Origin: Oscillospiraceae bacterium
GTDB lineage: Bacteria; Bacillota; Clostridia; Oscillospirales; Oscillospiraceae
Assembly: GCA_016296235.1 (NCBI GenBank)
Contig: JAEDJR010000009.1
Location: 1-26,420 of the forward strand
Length of the DNA: 26,420 nucleotides
Direction of reading: 5' to 3'
Part shown: piece by piece, positions 7,960-14,862 of the stretch
How positions within the stretch are numbered: the stretch's first letter is position 1
Layout of the letters: the number at the start of each line of letters is the position of its first letter
Notes under the pieces: model-generated
The model's input: the letters and a program-made list of their open reading frames with translations, nothing else
The model's database searches: none
What the model was told of the DNA's origin: nothing
Translations under genes and position numbers: made by a program

Positions 7960-8001
7960 GCAGGGCACAGCACGGAAGAATCTGTGCTGTGCCCTGCTTT
8001 T
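7960..8001 (+). terminator. Intrinsic terminator of the rnf operon
   Basis: A perfect 14-bp stem, GCAGGGCACAGCAC (7960-7973) with GTGCTGTGCCCTGC (7984-7997), has a 10-nt loop and is followed by TTTT. It starts 12 bp after the rnfB stop codon. Confidence 0.92.
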
Positions 8002-8062
8002 GTTCTTCCCCGGCCGGTCATCCGCAATGGTAATGATAATCAGGATGCATGCACAGAAAGGA

Positions 8063-8091
8063 TTGCTTTTCCGGTTATTTTGCGATATAAT
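8063..8091 (+). promoter_or_regulatory. Promoter of the aminotransferase gene
   Basis: TTGCTT at 8063-8068 and TATAAT at 8086-8091 are separated by 17 bp in an AT-rich patch. The predicted start near 8098 gives a leader of about 37 nt. Confidence 0.7.
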
Positions 8092-8134
8092 ACTAAAATT
8101 AGCAGCGTGAATCCCTACTTGCAGGAGGAATACT

Positions 8135-9328
8135 ATGAAGCTTTCCCAACGCGCCCAGCTGTGCGAGCTGTCTCCCATGCGGAAATTTCATCCCTTTGCC
8201 GTGGAGGCCAAAGCCAAGGGCAGAAAGATCTACCATCTGAACATCGGCCAGCCGGATATTGCCACGCCGCCGGTCTATTTTGAGGCAGTGCAGCACTTCT
8301 CCCAGCCGGTGCTGGAATATGCTGAATCCCCCGGCCGTCCCAATTTGATTCATGCCATCCAGCGCTATTACGATCAGATCGGCGTACACTACGACGAGGG
8401 TGACATCCTCATCACCACCGGCGGTTCTGAAGCTCTGAGCATTCTGATGATGTGCATTCTGGATCCCGGCAGCGAAGTGCTGGTGCCGGAGCCCTTCTAT
8501 CCCAACTACAACACCTTCATCCGGGCCGCAGGCGGCGTCATTCACCCGATCCACACCTCCCCGGAGGAGGGCTACCACTATGCCGACCGCGCCAGAATTG
8601 AAGCGGAAATCAATGAAAACACCCGCGCCATCATGATTACCAATCCCTCCAATCCCACCGGCGTCATCCTGACTCCGGAGGAGCGGCAGATGCTCCTGGA
8701 GATTGCAAAGGAGCACGACCTGTATCTGATCAGTGACGAGGTCTACCGGGAGTTCTATTACAGCGGCGAGGGGTTGGCCACCTTGGGCGCCTGCGCCGGC
8801 AGCGACGAGCATTTGGTACTCATTGACTCCGTATCCAAGCGTTTTTCCGCCTGCGGCGCCAGAATCGGCTGCCTGATTTCCAGGAACAAGGCGCTCATGG
8901 CCGAGGCGATGAAATTCTGTCAGGCTCGCCTGTCCGTGGCCACTCTGGACCAGGTGGCAGCCGCCGCCCTGTACACGGTGGAGCCGGAGTACTTTGAAAC
9001 CGTGCGCCGGGAATACCAGCGCCGCCGGGATACCGTCATGGAAAAGCTGCGCCAGATTCCCGGCGTGGTCTGCGAAGAGCCGCAGGGCGCGTTCTACCTG
9101 ATGGCCGCCCTGCCCATTGACGATGCGGACAAATTCCAGCAGTGGCTGCTGACGGACTTCGAAGACCACGGTGAAACCGTCATGTTTGCACCCGGTCACT
9201 CCTTCTATGCCACGCCCGGCAAGGGCGTCAACGAGATCCGCATTGCCTACGTTCTGAAGCAGGAGGATCTGGCCCGTGCTATGGATCTGCTGGCCCTGGG
9301 CATCGAGGCCTACAACAAGGCCCATTGA
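8135..9328 (+). CDS. PLP-dependent aminotransferase (class I/II, fold type I)
   Basis: 397 aa cytoplasmic enzyme. Fold-type I landmarks are TTGGSEALS (94-102, phosphate-cup side), NPSNPTG (170-176), DEVYREF (201-207, Asp201 facing the pyridine nitrogen) and SVSKRFSACGARIG (232-245), where Lys235 should be the Schiff-base lysine. Substrate specificity cannot be set from sequence; closest in style are aspartate/aromatic-type aminotransferases of Clostridia. ATG 8135 follows AGGAGG at 8123-8128. It has its own promoter and a strong terminator, so it is a single-gene unit between rnf and pyk. Confidence 0.92.
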   Translation: MKLSQRAQLCELSPMRKFHPFAVEAKAKGRKIYHLNIGQPDIATPPVYFEAVQHFSQPVLEYAESPGRPNLIHAIQRYYDQIGVHYDEGDILITTGGSEALSILMMCILDPGSEVLVPEPFYPNYNTFIRAAGGVIHPIHTSPEEGYHYADRARIEAEINENTRAIMITNPSNPTGVILTPEERQMLLEIAKEHDLYLISDEVYREFYYSGEGLATLGACAGSDEHLVLIDSVSKRFSACGARIGCLISRNKALMAEAMKFCQARLSVATLDQVAAAALYTVEPEYFETVRREYQRRRDTVMEKLRQIPGVVCEEPQGAFYLMAALPIDDADKFQQWLLTDFEDHGETVMFAPGHSFYATPGKGVNEIRIAYVLKQEDLARAMDLLALGIEAYNKAH

Positions 9329-9340
9329 CCTGAAACAGCC

Positions 9341-9387
9341 GCACCCTTGCTTGCCCCCTCTTACGGAGGCAAGCAAGGGTGCCTTTT
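9341..9387 (+). terminator. Intrinsic terminator of the aminotransferase gene
   Basis: A 15-bp perfect stem, GCACCCTTGCTTGCC (9341-9355) with GGCAAGCAAGGGTGC (9368-9382), has a 12-nt loop and is followed by C and TTTT. It begins 12 bp after the stop codon. Confidence 0.92.
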
Positions 9388-9420
9388 GCGCTTTCTTAAC
9401 AAAAATACGATGCTAATTTG

Positions 9421-9449
9421 ATGGCAAATCACCAATAATCTGGTATCAT
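9421..9449 (+). promoter_or_regulatory. Probable extended -10 promoter of pyk
   Basis: TGGTATCAT at 9441-9449 is an extended -10 element (TG, one base, TATCAT). The nearest 17-bp-spaced -35 is weak (ATGGCA 9421-9426); a better hexamer, TTGATG at 9418-9423, would need a 20-bp spacer. The start would be near 9456, about 30 nt before the pyk ATG. Confidence 0.5.
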
Positions 9450-9485
9450 GTAAGGGAAAAGAATAACCGAGCAGGAGGCGTCTTT

Positions 9486-10901
9486 ATGCGAAAGACAAAA
9501 ATCATCTGCACCATCGGCCCCGCCAGTGAGCGAGAAGAGGTTCTGGAGCAGCTGTTCCGGGCCGGCATGAACGTGGCCCGTCTCAACTTCTCCCACGGCT
9601 CCCACGCCGAGCACCAAAAGAAAATCGACACCATCCAGCGCGTCCGGGACGCCATGGGCCTGCCCATTGCCATCATGCTGGATACCAAAGGTCCGGAGTT
9701 CCGCATCCGCACGTTTGAAAACGGTTCCATCACCCTGGCCGACGGAGATCCCTTCACCTTTACCACAGAGGAAACCGTTGGCAATCAGAGCCGTGTCTCC
9801 GTCAACTACGCCGGACTGGCAGATGATCTGGTGCCCGGCGACACCATTCTGCTCAACAACGGCCTGCTGCGGTTCCAGGTGCAGGAAATCCAGGGAGCGG
9901 ACATCCACTGCACCACCGTCACCGGCGGTGTGCTGTCCGATCGCAAGAGTATGAGCTTCCCCGGCAAGATTCTCAGCCAGCCCTATCTGAGCCAGCAGGA
10001 CAAAGAGGATCTGCTGTTTGGCATTAAAAATGGCGTGGATTACATCGCCTGTTCCTTTGTCTCCTGCCGCCAGGATCTGGAGGCTGTCCAGGCCTTTCTG
10101 GAAGAACACGGCGGACAGGACATTGCCCTCATCGCCAAAATCGAAAACCAACCCGGCGTGGACAACATCGAGGAAATCTGCCAGTGCTGCGAGGGAATCA
10201 TGATCGGCCGGGGCGACATGGGCGTGGAGATTCCCTTTGAGGAACTGCCTGCCATCCAGAAAAAGCTCATCACCAAGTGCCGCCTGCTGGGCAAGCGGGT
10301 CATCACCGCCACGGAGATGCTGGAAAGTATGATCTCCAATCCCCGTCCTACCCGGGCAGAGATCTCCGACGTGGCCAATGCCGTCTACGACGGCACCAGC
10401 GCCATCATGCTCTCCGGTGAAAGCGCCGTGGGGAAGTATCCCGTACAGGCTGTGGAGACCATGTCCAAAATCGCCGAGCACACGGAAAACAGCATCCACT
10501 ATGCCCAGCGGTTCTATTCTTCCGAATTCCGCATCCGCAACATCGTGGATGCCATTTCCCACGCCACCTGCGGCATGGCCATCGACATCGAGGCCAAGGC
10601 CATCGTGGCCACTTCCCTGTCGGGGATGACCATCCGGATGATCTCCCGGTTCCGTCCGCCCATCGACATTGTGGGAATCACGACCAGCAAACGAACCTGG
10701 CGGAAGCTGGCTCTGAGCTGGGGCGTGACTCCGGTATTGTGCGAGGCGATGCCCTCCACGGAGGTGCTATTCTACACCGCCAAAAAACTGGCCCGGGAGA
10801 CCCTGGATCTGCAGAAGGGCGACCGCATCGTCATCACCGGCGGCGTCACCAACGGCACATCCGGTAATACCAATCTGATTAAAGTCGAACAATATGAGTA
10901 A
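9486..10901 (+). CDS. pyk: Pyruvate kinase
   Basis: 471 aa; catalyses ADP + phosphoenolpyruvate to ATP + pyruvate, the last step of glycolysis. Family landmarks: N-terminal KTKIICTIGPAS (3-14), NVARLNFSHGS (29-39, with active-site Arg32), DTKGPEFRI (66-74), the catalytic signature IAKIENQPGV (216-225, Lys218 and Glu220), RGDMGVEIP (242-250, metal-binding Asp244), TATEMLESM (274-282) and the nucleotide-end motif TSAIMLSGESAVGKYP. It ends after the ordinary C-terminal allosteric domain; the PEP-utiliser extension seen in Bacillus enzymes is absent. ATG 9486 follows AGGAGGCG at 9473-9480. Its stop codon lies inside the terminator stem shared with the convergent GerMN gene. Confidence 0.96.
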   Translation: MRKTKIICTIGPASEREEVLEQLFRAGMNVARLNFSHGSHAEHQKKIDTIQRVRDAMGLPIAIMLDTKGPEFRIRTFENGSITLADGDPFTFTTEETVGNQSRVSVNYAGLADDLVPGDTILLNNGLLRFQVQEIQGADIHCTTVTGGVLSDRKSMSFPGKILSQPYLSQQDKEDLLFGIKNGVDYIACSFVSCRQDLEAVQAFLEEHGGQDIALIAKIENQPGVDNIEEICQCCEGIMIGRGDMGVEIPFEELPAIQKKLITKCRLLGKRVITATEMLESMISNPRPTRAEISDVANAVYDGTSAIMLSGESAVGKYPVQAVETMSKIAEHTENSIHYAQRFYSSEFRIRNIVDAISHATCGMAIDIEAKAIVATSLSGMTIRMISRFRPPIDIVGITTSKRTWRKLALSWGVTPVLCEAMPSTEVLFYTAKKLARETLDLQKGDRIVITGGVTNGTSGNTNLIKVEQYE

Positions 10902-10946
10902 GAAACACGCCTCAGATCCGCCGGATCCGAGGCGTGTTTCTTACTC
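10896..10946. terminator. Bidirectional terminator shared by pyk and the convergent GerMN gene
   Basis: GAGTAAGAAACACGCCTC (10896-10913) pairs perfectly with 10929-10946. The pairing continues after one mismatch with GATCCG (10915-10920) against CGGATC (10922-10927). The stem contains both stop codons: TAA of pyk at 10899-10901 and TAA of the minus-strand gene at 10943-10941. There is no long T tract after the stem, but the outer stem is A/T-rich on each exit side. Confidence 0.8.
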
Positions 10947-12284
10947 CATAATCCAGGCCTTGTCCGGAGACAGGGGCTGCGAGAGATTGATCGTGGTCAG
11001 CTTTCCGTCCCGGATGCTGATCTGCACCTGACTGATTCCGTCCAGACCGCACAGGGTCGCCGCCACACTGCGAACTGCCTGCCGGGCCTGGGCCGGGTCT
11101 TCTTCACACTCTGCAAACGTGCTGTCAAAGCACACCCGGCACAGGCTCCCTTCCCTGGTCAATTCCAGAACCCTGGTTCCCTCGGGAATGGGATTTTCAT
11201 AGCCGTTGGCAGGCTCAAACGTCAGCAGAGCTTGCAGAACATCGGCTTCCAGCGAATTGCCGCCGGTTCTGCGGAGCATCAGCGGAACCGCCACCAGAAG
11301 CGGCTGCTGGCCGCAGGGCAAGTACAAGGTCACATCGCTGTAATCCTCCTCCCTGCTTTCCGTTCTCAGGGCCAATTCCTCCCGGTAAAGCGGCTGTGAC
11401 AGATCCAGCGCCTTATACTGCCCGGGGCTTTCTCCCTCGCAGAGGAAGCGGACGCACTCCACCTGGGGCAGCTCCGTCAGGGAATTTACCACCGCAAATA
11501 CCGCCAACCTGGACAGCCTGTGGGTTTTGGGCCTGTTTCTCAGAAATTCCACGGAGAAATTCACCGTACAGACACCTTCCTCCGTCTGAACCCCCAGAAG
11601 CTTTGTTCCCTCCGGCAGGACATTCCTTGCATTTTCCGATTCCGGTCCCGCCAGAAGCTGCTGCAGGATGTACTCCGGCAGCTCCTCCTCGCCGGAGCTG
11701 CTTCTGCTGCGGGTTTCTTCCTGCAAATAGCGTCCCTGCAGGTCGGAGAAGTACAGCCGTACGGTCGCCTGGTCACTGGTAGCCGTGTCGTCTGCCGTGA
11801 GAAAGTCCGACAGCTCCAGGGTTTCCCCCCAAACGCCGGTCAGCGGCGTTTCGCCCGCTGTCAGCCGCAGGGCCGTAATGTCGGAAAACTGGGTCATGGT
11901 ATACACCAGACACGCCGCCGCCAGGGTTCTTTGGACGCCTGTGAGTTCCAGGGCTTCTTCGCTCAGGTTCACTGTCAGCAAGCCGTCCTCCAGCAGCGCC
12001 CCCTCCACCGTCAATTCCGGCGGATGGGGCGTCGTCAGCTTCTGGCTCTTCGGCCCCTGCAGATATTGCCGCAGAATTTCCAACGCTGTCAGGCGATCCG
12101 GGCCCAGATCCCGCCATTCCCAGCCCATGGCACCGGTTTCCCCGCCATAGGTCTCATCATTCCGGTCAAAGCAATAATAGAACCGCACAGGCTGTTCCAT
12201 GTTCTCCTGCGGTTCTTTCACAACTGCGCAGGCCGTAAACAGCAGCACAACCGCGCAAATCAGCGCAAACAGTCTCTTTTTCAT
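10941..12284 (-). CDS. Lipoprotein with three tandem GerMN-like domains
   Basis: 447 aa. A lipoprotein signal peptide with lipobox LFTAC places the acylated cysteine at Cys19, so the protein should sit on the outer face of the membrane. Three GerMN-like units follow, at about 31-163, 172-305 and 316-445. Shared features are a hydrophobic first strand (VRFYYCF, VRLYFSD, VTLYLPC), a GP or equivalent with P-E-G-T (LPEGTKLLGV, IPEGTRVLEL), a vNLS/vNFS/vCFD strand and, in units 2 and 3, a closing LDLSQPL or INLSQPL. GerMN domains occur in spore germination GerM and in actinobacterial LpqB. The ATG overlaps the upstream kinase stop by 4 bp, so the two are translationally coupled. A role linked to the kinase or to the envelope is inference. 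Confidence 0.85.
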   Translation of the reverse strand: MKKRLFALICAVVLLFTACAVVKEPQENMEQPVRFYYCFDRNDETYGGETGAMGWEWRDLGPDRLTALEILRQYLQGPKSQKLTTPHPPELTVEGALLEDGLLTVNLSEEALELTGVQRTLAAACLVYTMTQFSDITALRLTAGETPLTGVWGETLELSDFLTADDTATSDQATVRLYFSDLQGRYLQEETRSRSSSGEEELPEYILQQLLAGPESENARNVLPEGTKLLGVQTEEGVCTVNFSVEFLRNRPKTHRLSRLAVFAVVNSLTELPQVECVRFLCEGESPGQYKALDLSQPLYREELALRTESREEDYSDVTLYLPCGQQPLLVAVPLMLRRTGGNSLEADVLQALLTFEPANGYENPIPEGTRVLELTREGSLCRVCFDSTFAECEEDPAQARQAVRSVAATLCGLDGISQVQISIRDGKLTTINLSQPLSPDKAWIME

Positions 12285-13651
12285 GGCTCCACCTCCACGT
12301 CAAAGCGCGGGAAGCGTACCGTGAAGCAGGTGCCGCCCTGCTCCCTTGGCTCCACGGAAATCTCACCGTAGTTCCTCTGCACCAACTCGTGGACAATGCT
12401 CAGGCCCAGGCCGGAGCCGCCTGCCTGCCGGCTTCTTGCCTTGTCCACACGATAGAAGCGCTCGAAAATATGCGGTACCGCGTCCTCGGGTACGCCGACA
12501 CCGGTATCCTCCACGGTCACAACCACATCGTCCTCCTGCCGGCGCAGACACACATACACCAGGCCGCCGTCGTTGTTGTACTTGATGGCATTTTCCACCA
12601 GATTGAAGATAATCTGGTACATATCGTCTTCCACGGTCATGACCGTGCAGCCCTTGTCCATGGCGCAGGTCAGACGGATTTCCCGTTCGTCGGCCAGGGA
12701 CACCAGCATCTTGTACACCTTGCCGATGGTCTGGGCCAGATCCACCACCTCGTGCTCCGGCTTCACACTCTCCGCCCTGGAGATTGCCAGCAGCTTCTGG
12801 GCCAGCCGGGTCAGCCGGTCCGCTTCGCTGCCGATATCCGCCACAAACTCCCGCATGGTATCGGCGTCCATTTCATTCTGCAAAATGGAGTCCGACAGCA
12901 GCTTGATGGAGGCCAGGGGCGTTTTCAGCTCATGAGACGCATCGGACACAAATTGCCGCTGGGCCTGCTCCGAGATCTGCAGGCGGTCTGTGAGCTTGTT
13001 GAATTCCTTGGCCAGGGCTGCATATTCGTCGGTGCCGTGGACCTGCAGCTTGCGGCTGTATTCACCTTCCCGGGCATTCTGCATGGAGAGGATGATTTTC
13101 CGCATCTTTCTGGAGGTATTCAGGGCAAACAGCACGGAAAACACCACCAGCACCGCTTCCACACCGAAGGAGATGCGCATGATGTTGGACTCCAGGGCTT
13201 GAATCACGCCGCCCTGATCCCGGTCGACGTCAGCGATATACACACAGCCGATGGGGTTTCCGTAAAGCATGATGGGCGCAGCCGCCTGGCTGAGCAGCTG
13301 TCCGCCGGCATAGCTGCAATAGAAGACGTCCTGTCCGGCCAGGGCCTCCGTAACCTCCCGCAGCAGCACAAACTGTCCGACTGCCGGCCGCTGGGTCAGT
13401 GAATCATAGAGCGCGCGTCCCTCACCGTCGGTAATCACCAGCCGGGATACGTTCAGGTCGCCCAGAACCGTAATGACCTGGTTGATGTTCTCCGCATTCA
13501 GCGCCTCCATGCCGGAAAAGGAGGAGGTCACCAGCTGTGCCTTATCCTGCAGGGTGGCAGCTTTCCCGTGATAGATTGCCTGCCGGGTGGTGGTGGCCGA
13601 GTACACGTTCAGAAACACCAGCATCAGCGAGGTCAATATCACATAGCCCAC
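12281..13651 (-). CDS. Membrane sensor histidine kinase (HAMP-HisKA-HATPase_c)
   Basis: 456 aa from GTG 13651. Order: transmembrane helix 1 (about 2-20), extracytoplasmic sensor (about 21-158), transmembrane helix 2 (about 159-178), HAMP (about 180-232), HisKA with phospho-acceptor His240 in SDASHELKTPLASIK, then the ATPase with N box NLVENAIKYNND (350-361, Asn354), G1 EDTGVGVP (381-388), F box ERFYRVDKARS and G2 GGSGLGLSIV (411-420). The GTG has no Shine-Dalgarno and opens directly into the first helix. The frame stays open upstream with a plausible basic N-terminus (RRYSLPLSSHIRN) and no ATG/GTG/TTG, but an ATT at 13714 lies 6 nt after GGGGAG; that may be the true start. It pairs with the regulator immediately upstream and overlaps the downstream lipoprotein gene by 4 bp. 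Confidence 0.93.
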   Translation of the reverse strand: MGYVILTSLMLVFLNVYSATTTRQAIYHGKAATLQDKAQLVTSSFSGMEALNAENINQVITVLGDLNVSRLVITDGEGRALYDSLTQRPAVGQFVLLREVTEALAGQDVFYCSYAGGQLLSQAAAPIMLYGNPIGCVYIADVDRDQGGVIQALESNIMRISFGVEAVLVVFSVLFALNTSRKMRKIILSMQNAREGEYSRKLQVHGTDEYAALAKEFNKLTDRLQISEQAQRQFVSDASHELKTPLASIKLLSDSILQNEMDADTMREFVADIGSEADRLTRLAQKLLAISRAESVKPEHEVVDLAQTIGKVYKMLVSLADEREIRLTCAMDKGCTVMTVEDDMYQIIFNLVENAIKYNNDGGLVYVCLRRQEDDVVVTVEDTGVGVPEDAVPHIFERFYRVDKARSRQAGGSGLGLSIVHELVQRNYGEISVEPREQGGTCFTVRFPRFDVEVEP

Positions 13652-13697
13652 CGCATTGCGGATATGGGAGCTGAGCGGGAGCGAATAGCGCCGCGGT

Positions 13698-14378
13698 TCA
13701 GACCTTGAAATAATAGCCCACTCCCCACTTTGTCAGAATGTGCTCCGGCTCCGCCGGATTGCGTTCCAGCTTCTCCCGCAGGCGGCGGATATGAACGTCC
13801 ACCGTTCGGATATCGCTGCGGTATTCGTAGCCCCAGATGGAATCCAGCAGGGCCTCCCGGGAGTAGACCCGGTTGGGGTTGCGCATGAGCAGCTCCGCCA
13901 GGTCGAACTCCTTGGCCGTCAGATCCATGAGAACGCCGTCGTTATAGGCATTGCGGGCATCCACGTCCAGGGTAATATGGCCGCAGGTCAGAACGCTGGC
14001 CCGCTCTTCCCTCCGGCTGCCGCCGCTGCGGCGCAGCAAAGCCCGCACCCGGGCCTTCAGCTCCAGGATGTTGAAGGGCTTGGTCAGATAGTCGTCGGCG
14101 CCGTGTTCAAAGCCCATCAGCTTGTCCATGTCGTCGGCTTTGGCCGTCAGCATAATGATGGGCACGTCGGAAAACTCCCGGATCCGCTGGCAGGTCTCCA
14201 GACCGTCCATCCGTGGCATCATCAGATCCAGAATGATCAGATCCACCGGCTGGGAAGAGGCGATTTCCAGAGCCTCCACCCCGTCGCTGCCGGTGAGAAC
14301 CTCATAGCCGTCGTTCTCCAGATTGAATTTGATGCCCTTCACCAGGAGCTTCTCATCATCCACTACCAGAATTTTCAT
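13698..14378 (-). CDS. OmpR/PhoB-family response regulator
   Basis: 226 aa. The receiver domain (1-~118) has the acidic pocket VVDDE (5-9), phospho-acceptor Asp51 in LIILDLMMPRMDG, Thr78 in MLTAKADD and Lys100 in YLTKPF. The winged-helix DNA-binding domain (about 128-225) ends with YRSDIRTVDVHIRRLREKLE and WGVGYYFKV, typical of the PhoB/OmpR class. ATG 14378 overlaps the stop of the ComEA-like gene in ATGA, with GGAGG at 14390-14386. It should be phosphorylated by the kinase encoded immediately downstream. Targets are unknown; nearby candidates are its own operon and the divergent carboxypeptidase gene. Confidence 0.96.
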   Translation of the reverse strand: MKILVVDDEKLLVKGIKFNLENDGYEVLTGSDGVEALEIASSQPVDLIILDLMMPRMDGLETCQRIREFSDVPIIMLTAKADDMDKLMGFEHGADDYLTKPFNILELKARVRALLRRSGGSRREERASVLTCGHITLDVDARNAYNDGVLMDLTAKEFDLAELLMRNPNRVYSREALLDSIWGYEYRSDIRTVDVHIRRLREKLERNPAEPEHILTKWGVGYYFKV

Positions 14379-14761
14379 GGGGTATCCTCCACTGTAATAT
14401 AGGGTTCCATCCGGGCAAAGCGCACCTCACCAATGCCCTCCACATCCATGATCTGCTCAATGGTCACAAAGGGACCCACATCCCTCCGATATGCCACAAT
14501 CCGGGACGCCAGCTCCGGGCCGATGCCCGGCAGGGTCTGCAGTGCGGTCTCGTCGGCTGTGTTGAGGTTCACCATGCCGGTCTGCGTTTCGGTTTCCGCC
14601 GCAGACAGCTTCTGCCCTGTCCCTTCCTCCGACGCCCTGGGCGCCACCGTTACCTGCACCTCATGGGAGGTTCCGCTGCTTCCGGCAAAGTAGCCCAGGG
14701 CAAATACGACAGCCAGAACCAGAACGCCGTAAACCAGCCAACCCATTCGCCTTGCGGACAT
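14375..14761 (-). CDS. ComEA-like membrane-anchored helix-hairpin-helix protein
   Basis: 128 aa from ATG 14761, chosen because AGGAGG lies 8 nt upstream; the frame is open further but would cross the promoter. A single transmembrane helix (about 8-26) is followed by a low-complexity linker (about 28-62) and a C-terminal tandem helix-hairpin-helix domain: VNLNTADETALQTLPGIGP (64-82) and IMDVEGIGEVRFARMEP (104-120). This is the DNA-binding domain of the competence DNA receptor ComEA, but the SLBB domain of full-length ComEA is missing and no comEC is visible. The predicted topology puts the HhH domain outside the membrane. It is the first gene of the operon with the two-component system and GerMN lipoprotein; a role in DNA uptake is possible but unproven. 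Confidence 0.85.
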   Translation of the reverse strand: MSARRMGWLVYGVLVLAVVFALGYFAGSSGTSHEVQVTVAPRASEEGTGQKLSAAETETQTGMVNLNTADETALQTLPGIGPELASRIVAYRRDVGPFVTIEQIMDVEGIGEVRFARMEPYITVEDTP

Positions 14762-14781
14762 GATTACCGCCTCCTGTTTCA

Positions 14782-14809
14782 TTGACAACCGGGTATGTTT
14801 TGATATAAT
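14782..14809 (+). promoter_or_regulatory. Strong promoter of the D,D-carboxypeptidase gene
   Basis: TTGACA (14782-14787), a 16-bp spacer and TATAAT (14804-14809) preceded by the extended element TGA form a near-consensus sigma-A promoter. The start is predicted near 14816, about 47 nt before the ATG. It overlaps the minus-strand promoter. Confidence 0.85.
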
Positions 14810-14839
14810 ATTATAGCACAAAGTATTACCCCTCGGCAA
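14810..14839 (-). promoter_or_regulatory. Promoter of the ComEA-like/two-component operon
   Basis: On the minus strand TTGCCG (14839-14834), an 18-bp spacer and TATAAT (14815-14810) predict a start near 14803, about 42 nt before the ATG. The -10 box abuts the plus-strand -10 box to form a 12-bp palindrome. Confidence 0.7.
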
Positions 14840-14862
14840 CGCCGAATGATATAGGAGACGCT

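Noticed and set aside
8099..9376. 425-residue open frame opposite the aminotransferase
   Set aside because: It is antisense to an unambiguous gene, crosses its terminator, and shows no family features.
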